Shown in pieces: positions 1 through 6,519 of a stretch of DNA of 8,202 nucleotides (positions are counted from its first letter, which is position 1; the number at the start of each line of letters is the position of its first letter). Where the stretch lies: the NCBI GenBank assembly GCA_929200515.1, contig CAKNAD010000130.1, positions 1 through 8,202 of the forward strand, read 5' to 3'. The notes under the pieces were generated by a model that saw only the letters and a list, made by a program, of their open reading frames with translations, ran no database searches and was not told where the DNA came from. The position numbers were made by a program, and so were the translations under genes. The DNA comes from Candidatus Gorgonimonas leptogorgiae. Lineage in GTDB: Bacteria; Pseudomonadota; Gammaproteobacteria; Pseudomonadales; Endozoicomonadaceae.

Positions 1-11
1 AAAACTTATAA

Positions 12-215
12 TCACTTGCTGAAAACCCGCATTTCCAACTTCCACGTGTATATATCAAAATACCGAGTGATTATATTGCAAAAGAAGATAGTTTTCAAGT
101 AATTATTGAGAATTATAAATTACAATTAAAATATAAGCTAGAAGTTAGTAAGGCTATCATCGAAATAACAATAATTCCAATTATAAATATCTACATTGTT
201 ATGAAATTAAATTAA
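12..215 (+). pseudogene. possible coding remnant, start-less open stretch
   Basis: One forward frame is open for 67 codons, from just after a TAA at 9-11 to a TAA at 213-215. In DNA this rich in A and T, that is longer than usual for a non-coding frame. There is no ATG, GTG or TTG near its beginning; the only ATG is at 201, four codons before the stop. It therefore cannot be an intact gene. It covers the left 28-nt repeat, and the decoded residues there (HFQLPRV) resemble the same frame of the right copy (HFHLPRI), which is interrupted by stops. I recognise no protein family. It may equally be chance, so confidence is low. Confidence 0.2.
19..46 (+). repeat. 28-nt imperfect repeat, left copy (inverted relative to 8106-8133)
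   Basis: This stretch runs from CTGAAA through GCATTT to CCACG and matches the minus strand of 8106-8133 at 22 of 28 positions with no gap. In both copies an alternating TA stretch follows directly. The two copies face each other across the four genes, and each lies upstream of an unknown gene in the same relative orientation. Copy number elsewhere in the genome cannot be judged here. It could be a dispersed intergenic repeat, a remnant of a mobile element, or a decayed gene end. Confidence 0.6.
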
Positions 216-226
216 TCTCTTAAAAT
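196..226 (+). promoter_or_regulatory. weak promoter candidate for the 272-1723 gene
   Basis: TTGTTA at 196-201 could serve as a -35 and TAAAAT at 221-226 as a -10, with a 19-nt spacer that is longer than ideal. Transcription would then begin near 233, at the base of the hairpin at 232-257. Sequence this rich in A and T yields such matches by chance, so this is only a candidate. Confidence 0.2.
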
Positions 227-231
227 CTACG

Positions 232-257
232 ATAACAAACTAATTATAGTTTATTAT
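232..257 (+). promoter_or_regulatory. AT-rich hairpin or operator-like inverted repeat before the ribosome binding site
   Basis: Arms 232-242 and 247-257 are complementary over 11 positions with a single C·A mismatch, around a 4-nt ATTA loop; the core is AAACTA facing TAGTTT. The right arm ends one base before the AGGA ribosome binding site at 259-262, which lies 9 nt ahead of the ATG at 272. As RNA it could hinder or time ribosome access; as DNA it has the shape of a dimeric repressor site. The pairing is seen in the sequence; the function is inferred. Confidence 0.35.
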
Positions 258-271
258 TAGGAAAATTTTTT

Positions 272-1723
272 ATGTTTAAAGGAATTGGTAATTTCTTATC
301 AAACGCAGCAAGCTATTTAGATAAAAACAAAAATTTAGCTTCCACTGAAGAAACTAAACAAACTGAAGCAAAAGATAATACCGCTAATGTAGCAAAAGCT
401 GAAGCAAGTTCTGATGTTAAGCCCCTAAATTCTCCTATAAGTCATAGAAAGACATCTAAAGCTGAAGATGAAGTCAGAATGAGTAGCACTAAAGAAGAAA
501 AAGATATCGAAAATTTATTAACAGATGCTATCGAAGATGAAATGCCAGAGCTAGATTCTGATTCTGACTCTGATCTTAATTTTGAAGAAGAAGCAGAATA
601 TGTAACAAAAGATGATGCTAAACCACGAGCTTTTGAGACAGAATCAGCATACTACTCTAAAGCCTTAGATTTAGTATCTAAAGCTCTAGATACTAGCATA
701 TTTTCTAATGTAATTACATCAGGCTATAAAGCGGTAGCAGGTAGTAGTAATGTGGATAATATTAACGAACTAATAGATGGATTTAATAATAAAGAAACTT
801 TAAATGAAGAGTTGTTAAATAATCTTAGTAAAATGAATCAAGAAGAGTTTTCTAAATTGCTTACTAGTCAAATAATAGCTAAAAATTCTGATGTAGCTTA
901 TTATAATACTTTTGTTAATCATTTATGCAAGCTTCAGGATTATATTAAATCACATTCTGTTCAACATCAAGCTAATCCAGGCATTAATAAGTTAATAGTT
1001 AAAATAGATAACATAATAAAAACAATGATAACCGATGCTTTTAAACAAGTAAAACAAAACGATATTATCAATACTGAAGAATTAAAAGATAAATTGATTA
1101 TGCGTGATATTAATCAATATACCTACGAAAAGGTAAAAAAACAATTTATTGCAGATCTTAGTAGGTTTAATACTAATTTTAAATTAGTATATAAAAAACA
1201 AGATTTATGGAATAGCAGAGAATTAAAACAAGATTTTCACGAAAATAATGACAATCCAGCTTCACAAAAAGATATTACCGCAATAAAAGAAGAGTTTTTT
1301 AATAATTGTCATACTCAGATTACGGACTATATTAACAAGTATTCCCCCCCCAATAATAAACAAATAATAAATGCTATTATGATAGAGCTAACCCAATCAG
1401 GAATGGCTTTATCTTATAGTATTACAAACGTTTTAAAAGATAGCGTTTTTAATAAACTGTTACCTGAAGATAGTAAATATATTCCACTTATTACAAATGA
1501 TTATATACGAAGTGATGCTGTTATTGATTTATCAGAACATGAGGTAAATATAACAACTTCTTTTACTTTTACTAAGGGGGTATCTTTAAAAAACGATAAT
1601 AGCGAAGAGTTTGTTAGTAGTGGACCTATAACAATTAGCTATACATTAAGCATTACCCCTAACAATACTGAAGAGGCTAAATATAAAGATATTAAAATTA
1701 ACTTTAATAACAATCAAAATTAA
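272..1723 (+). CDS. hypothetical protein, 483 aa, acidic N-terminal region, in-frame C8 tract
   Basis: I do not recognise this protein. The ATG at 272 has a good ribosome binding site (AGGA, 9-nt spacing), and the frame then runs unbroken for 483 codons. Residues 1-16 could form a short amphipathic helix. Residues 17-120 are low-complexity, charged and probably disordered, with an acidic tract near 65-115 that includes DSDSDSD at 95-101. Residues about 125-400 look largely helical, rich in Lys, Asn and Glu. Residues about 416-478 alternate as beta strands, with many Ser and Thr. No signal peptide, transmembrane segment or catalytic motif is visible. Codons 358-360 (TCC CCC CCC) contain eight consecutive C; losing or gaining one C would end the protein at about residue 364 or 361, removing the strand-rich end. 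The next gene starts 84 nt downstream on the same strand, so co-transcription is possible but unproven. A secreted or host-directed role would fit a symbiont, but that is speculation. Confidence 0.85.
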   Translation: MFKGIGNFLSNAASYLDKNKNLASTEETKQTEAKDNTANVAKAEASSDVKPLNSPISHRKTSKAEDEVRMSSTKEEKDIENLLTDAIEDEMPELDSDSDSDLNFEEEAEYVTKDDAKPRAFETESAYYSKALDLVSKALDTSIFSNVITSGYKAVAGSSNVDNINELIDGFNNKETLNEELLNNLSKMNQEEFSKLLTSQIIAKNSDVAYYNTFVNHLCKLQDYIKSHSVQHQANPGINKLIVKIDNIIKTMITDAFKQVKQNDIINTEELKDKLIMRDINQYTYEKVKKQFIADLSRFNTNFKLVYKKQDLWNSRELKQDFHENNDNPASQKDITAIKEEFFNNCHTQITDYINKYSPPNNKQIINAIMIELTQSGMALSYSITNVLKDSVFNKLLPEDSKYIPLITNDYIRSDAVIDLSEHEVNITTSFTFTKGVSLKNDNSEEFVSSGPITISYTLSITPNNTEEAKYKDIKINFNNNQN

Positions 1724-1738
1724 TAATGCCATTATTTT
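1722..1738 (+). terminator. very weak hairpin after the first gene
   Basis: AATAATG and CATTATT form a palindrome around one C, followed by a short TT run. In RNA this gives six A-U pairs with a 3-nt loop, too weak for a confident intrinsic terminator. It overlaps the stop codon of the upstream gene. Confidence 0.15.
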
Positions 1739-1784
1739 AATAAAACTATCAGCAAAATAACAGATTAAAATAGATTAAGCTGTA

Positions 1785-1790
1785 TATAAT
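1785..1790 (+). promoter_or_regulatory. consensus -10 box candidate ahead of the kinase operon
   Basis: A perfect TATAAT sits 17 nt before the ATG at 1808. No convincing -35 is seen 16-18 nt upstream. If it is used, the transcript would start near 1796, leaving a leader of only about a dozen bases with the weak GGA (1798-1800) at its very end. It may be a chance match. Confidence 0.22.
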
Positions 1791-1807
1791 TATCAATGGA
1801 ATGAATT

Positions 1808-4800
1808 ATGCAGAATAAGGTTAACAAAAAAAAGAATCGACATGGTTTAGCTTTTATCTTATTTTGGTGGTTTATTTCATTGCCTATAGGACCATTATTA
1901 ATTTTAGGATTTATAGAGTATTCTGGAGATAAAGCAAAGATAATTAATAATAAGTATGAACAAATTAAAGCCATAAATTTTTTATTAACTAAGCGAGTAA
2001 ATAATTTTTTTGAAACAGCATTAACTAATATGTATATGAATGCAGAAATATCAGAAAATTTATTAGAATCGTTTAATAATACTATTATTAATAACAATTA
2101 TACTCTAGATGAATTCATAAAATCTACAGATTATCAACAAATAAAAACAGGCAAAACAGAACCTCTGGTAAAATTACTACGATTTTATAATTACAAAGAT
2201 ATTCTATTACTAGACAAAAATAGTAATATCTTATTTTCAATAAATTCACCGCAAAATTCAGGTAAAAATTTACTATCTAACAATTCAGAAAAATTAAATA
2301 ATATACTTGATAACTCTGTCTATAGTCATACTCCTAAATATGCAGATTTAATAGATTTTTTTGGTAAAACAACTAACTTATATATATTACCGCTGTTTAA
2401 AAAAGATAGCTCTATACTAGGATTTATCGCTATTCAGCTAGATGCAAGTAATATTAATGATGTTTTTTTTGAAGATCTAACAATAGACGAAAATGAATAT
2501 TCTTATCTAGTTAATAATGAAGGCAATATTGCTTACAGTAGCAATAATAAATATTATGCATACAATAATGATATACTAAAAAACCCATCTTTTATAAATT
2601 GGCAAAATAATCTAACTACTGAAACTAATGATTTAGATGAAGGATTAGATATTTTACAAGGAATGATATCTGATAATTCTATTGAAAAATCTACAGATGA
2701 AAATTATAGTGGCTTTTTAGCTGATAAGTCAGAAAAATATAATGTTTATAATAGTCATTTTAATCAAATGGTTATCGGAAGTTATTTAAATATAAATATC
2801 TCTGGTACTAACCAAGTATTGATATCTGAATTTTTATTATCTGAAGCACTAAATACTGCCGTACAATTTAGAAATAGGCTAATTATAATAATAGGTATTA
2901 GTTTTATTTTGGTATTAATTTTAGCGCTATTTATAAGTAGAAGACTAGTAAAGCCAATTAAAATTATAACTACTTGGGTTAATAAAGTAGCATCTGGAGA
3001 TTATGTCGCTGGAGAAGTATTAGAAGGCAGTAGTGAAATAACTAAGTTAAGCCATAGTTTTAATGACATGAGTTCTAAGTTACGAAATATTAGCAAATTT
3101 AATGAAGAAAGGACTTGGTTACAAGACGGCATGTCAGGATTAAACAACAGTTTACGTGGCGAATTAAAAATAGAAGATCTAGCTAAAAATGTTGTTGGCT
3201 ATATTGCCCGTTACTTAGATATGCAATTTGGTGCTATTTATGTATTAGAAGCGGATAACCTACTACAATTAGTTGGTAGTTTTGCTTGGAATCAGCGTAA
3301 ACAAGATAAAAACAGCTTTAATTTAGGAGAAGGCTTAATTGGACAAGTAGCTTTAGAGAAAAAAACTATAGAACTAACTAAAATTCCTGAAGATTTTATA
3401 GATATTAGATCGGGAATGGGAATTAGCAAGCCATCTAAAGTTATCATTATACCATTATTGCATGAAGAAGAATTAAAGGGAGTAGTTGAGTTTGCTACAT
3501 TAAATAATATTAGCGAATTAGAGTATAAATTTATCGATAGAGCTATTCCTAGCATTGCTATTGCTATAAATTCAGCTCAGTATAGAACTCGAGTTAATAA
3601 TTTATTAGAAACTACTACAAAGCAATCGGCAAGATTAAAACAACAACAGCACGACTTACAAAAAGCTAATGAAGAATTAGAAACTAGAGCACATATTTTA
3701 GAAGAGTCTGAAAATAAGTTAAAACTACAGAGTCAAGCATTACAAAAATCAAATATAAAGCTTGAAGAAAAAAGTAAAGAGTTAATGTCACAAAAACAAG
3801 AAATAGAACAAAAAAATGCTGACATAGAACAATCAAATAAAAAAATATTAGAAAAAGCTCAAGAGTTAGAGAAAGCTAGTTCATATAAATCTGAATTCTT
3901 AGCAAATATGTCGCACGAGCTGCGTACACCGCTAAACTCGATGCTACTATTAGCAAAAATGCTCTATGAAAATGAAGAAAATAATTTAACAGATGATCAA
4001 ATTGATTCAGCAAAAGTTATTTTTAATAGTGGCAATGAGTTATTAGAGTTAATCAATGATATCCTAGATCTATCTAAAGTAGAAGTAGGCAAGCTATCGG
4101 TAAATTTAGAATTAGAAGATTTAGATGACGTAACCAACAGTTTACAAGCGTTATTTAATCCTATAGCAAGCAATAAAAATTTACAATTTGAAGTTATTAA
4201 GGAACAAACAGTACCAAGTACTATTATTACCGACAAACAACGATTACTACAAATATTAAAAAACTTCCTTTCTAATGCTTTTAAATTTACCGAGCAAGGT
4301 AAAGTTACTTTAGCTATATCATTAACAGAAAATAATTTTTTAAATTTAGCAGTTATTGATACTGGTATAGGTATTCCTAAAGATAAACAACCAAGTATTT
4401 TCGAATCTTTTCAACAAGCTGACGGCTCTATTAGCAGAAAATATGGTGGCACAGGGTTAGGCTTAAGTATTTCTGTACAATTAGCCAAACTATTAGGTGG
4501 TAGTATAAGTTTAGAAAGTGAAGAAAATAAAGGAACTACATTTACTTTAAGCATTCCATTAAAACAAGTCTGTATAATAAAAGATAAGCCTCAAGTAGCA
4601 AACGATAACAACGAAATAGTTGAAGAATACAAGGTTACTAATGCTAAACCGCAACCAAAACAAATTAATCAACAACAGACTACAGCATCCAAAGACGATT
4701 GCATAGATAACTCCATACTTACTAATAAAACAGTTATTATTGTTGATAGTAATGCAAAAAATTCATTTGCTATTTCAGGTGATTTAGAAAACGCTGAAGC

Positions 4801-5068
4801 AGTAGCAGTGTTACTAAAAAAACAAAAACAGCTACTAGATACTATTAACAATCAACCAGCTGATATTATTATTATTGTGTATGATGCTAATAATAAATTT
4901 GATATACAACAATTTAAAGAATTAGAACAAGTAACTAAAAATAATAAGCAACTCTTAATAGTTGCAACAACAAGTACTAAAATAAAACAAGATTTAACTA
5001 ACAATGGTAGTGAGTTTATAAACTACCCTATACGTATAGAACAAATAATAGAAAAAGTAAAACAATAA
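1808..5068 (+). CDS. membrane histidine kinase: dCache-HAMP-GAF-coiled coil-HisKA-HATPase-degenerate receiver
   Basis: This 1086-aa sensor kinase senses a signal outside the inner membrane and autophosphorylates in the cytoplasm. A Lys/Arg-rich start precedes TM1 (about 14-37). The extracytoplasmic region (38-357) looks like a double Cache sensor, with PAS-like strands near 129-145 (ILLLDKNSNILFS) and 230-246 (YLVNNEGNIAYSS). TM2 is 358-376 and HAMP follows (about 377-430, Pro383). A GAF domain spans about 450-588, with the LGEGLIGQVALEKK signature. A long coiled coil covers about 597-692. HisKA carries the phosphoacceptor His703 in SHELRTPLN. The HATPase has N-box Asn823, G1 DTGIGI (851-856) and G2 GGTGLGL (880-886), so it looks active. 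A Gln/Asn-rich linker leads to a receiver fold (973-1086) that keeps Asp980 but has Val1024 where the phosphoacceptor Asp is expected and Tyr1073 in place of the invariant Lys. The ribosome binding site is weak (GGA, 7-nt spacing). The start is supported by the TM1 placement; the next Met is far inside the sensor. It forms an operon with the regulator 18 nt downstream, its likely phosphate acceptor. The ligand is unknown. Confidence 0.96.
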   Translation: MQNKVNKKKNRHGLAFILFWWFISLPIGPLLILGFIEYSGDKAKIINNKYEQIKAINFLLTKRVNNFFETALTNMYMNAEISENLLESFNNTIINNNYTLDEFIKSTDYQQIKTGKTEPLVKLLRFYNYKDILLLDKNSNILFSINSPQNSGKNLLSNNSEKLNNILDNSVYSHTPKYADLIDFFGKTTNLYILPLFKKDSSILGFIAIQLDASNINDVFFEDLTIDENEYSYLVNNEGNIAYSSNNKYYAYNNDILKNPSFINWQNNLTTETNDLDEGLDILQGMISDNSIEKSTDENYSGFLADKSEKYNVYNSHFNQMVIGSYLNINISGTNQVLISEFLLSEALNTAVQFRNRLIIIIGISFILVLILALFISRRLVKPIKIITTWVNKVASGDYVAGEVLEGSSEITKLSHSFNDMSSKLRNISKFNEERTWLQDGMSGLNNSLRGELKIEDLAKNVVGYIARYLDMQFGAIYVLEADNLLQLVGSFAWNQRKQDKNSFNLGEGLIGQVALEKKTIELTKIPEDFIDIRSGMGISKPSKVIIIPLLHEEELKGVVEFATLNNISELEYKFIDRAIPSIAIAINSAQYRTRVNNLLETTTKQSARLKQQQHDLQKANEELETRAHILEESENKLKLQSQALQKSNIKLEEKSKELMSQKQEIEQKNADIEQSNKKILEKAQELEKASSYKSEFLANMSHELRTPLNSMLLLAKMLYENEENNLTDDQIDSAKVIFNSGNELLELINDILDLSKVEVGKLSVNLELEDLDDVTNSLQALFNPIASNKNLQFEVIKEQTVPSTIITDKQRLLQILKNFLSNAFKFTEQGKVTLAISLTENNFLNLAVIDTGIGIPKDKQPSIFESFQQADGSISRKYGGTGLGLSISVQLAKLLGGSISLESEENKGTTFTLSIPLKQVCIIKDKPQVANDNNEIVEEYKVTNAKPQPKQINQQQTTASKDDCIDNSILTNKTVIIVDSNAKNSFAISGDLENAEAVAVLLKKQKQLLDTINNQPADIIIIVYDANNKFDIQQFKELEQVTKNNKQLLIVATTSTKIKQDLTNNGSEFINYPIRIEQIIEKVKQ

Positions 5069-5074
5069 ACTATA

Positions 5075-5079
5075 AAAGG
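5075..5079 (+). promoter_or_regulatory. ribosome binding site of the REC-PAS-GGDEF gene
   Basis: AAAGG lies 7 nt before the ATG at 5087, within the 18-nt gap after the kinase stop codon. It supports this start and translation from a shared transcript. Confidence 0.6.
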
Positions 5080-5086
5080 CTATTAC

Positions 5087-6418
5087 ATGGATGATGCTAT
5101 TAATAAGAAAGCTAAAATATTAGTTGTTGATGATCGGCAAGAAAACCTTATTGCGATGAAAAAAGTATTAAAAAAGGTAAATGCTGATGTTACTCTAGTA
5201 GATTCAGGAGAAAAAGCATTAGAAGCAGTACTTGAAGAAAAATTTGCTTTAATTTTACTAGATGTACAAATGCCAGATATGGACGGCTTTGAAACAGCAA
5301 CTTTTTTACATAGAAATAAAGCTACAGCAGCAATACCAATAATTTTTGTAACTGCTATTAATAAAGATTTCAAATATATTACTCAAGGCTATCAAGTAGG
5401 TGCGGTAGATTATCTACCAAAGCCAATAGTTGCTGAAATATTAATTAGCAAAGTACAAGTGTTTATTACTATAGAAGAAAATAGAAATAAACTAGAACAA
5501 TTAACTAATAAATTATATATGCTCAGTAAAAGACAAAATTTATTGCTTGAAAATGCTCAAGAAGGGATTATTGGCCTCGATAAGCAAGGATTTATTTCTT
5601 TTATCAATCCTAAGGGCTGTGAAATTTTACAAGTAGATGATAAGCTAGCTAGTAATAAACATATTAGTAATTATTTATTTACAGAAGATGCTAATAATTT
5701 AGAAAACAAATGGAAAACTTCAGAAATATATAATAATTGTTTTATAAAACAGCAAAAATTTAAATCTATTAGCACTTTAGTAAGGTTAGAAAAACAAGAG
5801 TTTCCTGCTGAGTATAATATCGCCCCTTTAATAACAGATAAAAAAACCTTAGAAGGTGCGGTACTTGTTTTTCAAGATATTACCAAGCGTAAACAAATGG
5901 AAGATAAATTAATACAAATGGCTAAGTATGATTCGTTAACTGGTTTAGCTAATAGAATTTTATTTAAAGAGTTTTTAACTGCCTCTCTTGCTCGAAGTAA
6001 AAGAAGGAAAAAAACAACAGCTGTAATGTTTCTTGATTTAGATAATTTTAAAGGCATTAATGATACCTTAGGGCATGATGCCGGAGATTTACTACTACAA
6101 AATGTAGCTAATATACTTAATAAATGTGTTCGTCATGGTGATATGGTAGCAAGATTAGGCGGCGATGAATTTGCTGTTATTTTAGACGATGTCTCTAAAG
6201 CTGAAGATACTACCCTAGTAGCAGAAAAAATATTGACTGAATTTAAGCAGCCACATAATTTAGGTAAAGAGCAACGCATTGTTGGTACTAGTATAGGCAT
6301 TGCTGTAGATGATTGTTATAGTGAAAATCCAGATAGTATTATTAAGAAAGCCGATTTAGCAATGTATAAAGCTAAAGATAAAGGTAAAAGCACATATTGT
6401 TTGTATTCAGAATCTTGA
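5087..6418 (+). CDS. response regulator diguanylate cyclase (REC-PAS-GGDEF)
   Basis: This 443-aa cytoplasmic protein should make cyclic di-GMP from two GTP when its receiver is phosphorylated. The receiver (about 8-130) is complete: acidic pair Asp15-Asp16, phosphoacceptor Asp59 in LLDVQMPDMDGFE, Thr89 in FVTA, and Lys112-Pro113 in DYLPKPI. A short helix leads to a PAS domain (about 145-268), from NLLLENAQEGIIGLD to VFQDITKRKQME; its ligand is unknown. The GGDEF domain (about 280-440) opens with YDSLTGLANR and has FLDLDNFKGIND, the active-site GGDEF at 358-362, and the inhibitory I-site RHGD at 349-352, exactly five residues before GGDEF. Catalysis and product feedback therefore both look intact. 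No EAL domain follows. The layout differs from PleD, which has two receivers. It sits 18 nt behind the histidine kinase and is its obvious partner. The stop is TGA. Confidence 0.96.
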   Translation: MDDAINKKAKILVVDDRQENLIAMKKVLKKVNADVTLVDSGEKALEAVLEEKFALILLDVQMPDMDGFETATFLHRNKATAAIPIIFVTAINKDFKYITQGYQVGAVDYLPKPIVAEILISKVQVFITIEENRNKLEQLTNKLYMLSKRQNLLLENAQEGIIGLDKQGFISFINPKGCEILQVDDKLASNKHISNYLFTEDANNLENKWKTSEIYNNCFIKQQKFKSISTLVRLEKQEFPAEYNIAPLITDKKTLEGAVLVFQDITKRKQMEDKLIQMAKYDSLTGLANRILFKEFLTASLARSKRRKKTTAVMFLDLDNFKGINDTLGHDAGDLLLQNVANILNKCVRHGDMVARLGGDEFAVILDDVSKAEDTTLVAEKILTEFKQPHNLGKEQRIVGTSIGIAVDDCYSENPDSIIKKADLAMYKAKDKGKSTYCLYSES

Positions 6419-6425
6419 CTACCAT

Positions 6426-6437
6426 CTACTGTAGTAG
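6426..6437 (+). other. small hairpin after the GGDEF gene
   Basis: CTAC and GTAG pair around a TGTA loop just 8 nt past the stop codon. No T run follows, so it is not a convincing intrinsic terminator. It might be a weak transcript-end structure or chance. Confidence 0.2.
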
Positions 6438-6463
6438 CTCACACCTGATCTGACAATAACTTC

Positions 6464-6501
6464 AAAAATTAGAAACCTATGTCAGTTTATATTTGGGTTC
6501 T
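6464..6501 (-). terminator. candidate terminator of the 6520-8076 gene
   Basis: On the minus strand, AGAACCC (6495-6501) and GGTTTCT (6471-6477) pair at six of seven positions, and a T5 run follows two bases later (down to 6464). This lies about 20 nt beyond the stop at 6520-6522. The 17-nt loop is large, so the call is tentative, but it is the best termination signal in the convergent spacer. Confidence 0.3.
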
Positions 6502-6519
6502 GGTGAATATGGCTGTAAA

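Noticed and set aside
1575..1579. GGGGG run in the 483-aa gene as a second slippage site
   Set aside because: Five G is too short to be notably unstable.
1765..2097. Minus-strand open frame of 110 codons with hydrophobic stretches
   Set aside because: It is antisense to the first transmembrane segment and sensor start of the kinase; its hydrophobicity mirrors the opposite strand, and the kinase frame is certain.
2463..2470. T8 run in the kinase gene
   Set aside because: It encodes part of Val-Phe-Phe in an intact frame, and such T runs are expected at this base composition.
4859..4897. Asp1026 as a displaced phosphoacceptor of the kinase's receiver
   Set aside because: It lies seven residues after Asp1019 instead of five, without the following hydrophobic-x-x-Pro pattern, and the partner Lys is missing, so a working site is unlikely.
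5083..5373. Minus-strand open frame of 96 codons
   Set aside because: It is a shadow of the receiver domain of the response regulator, whose catalytic residues identify the true strand.
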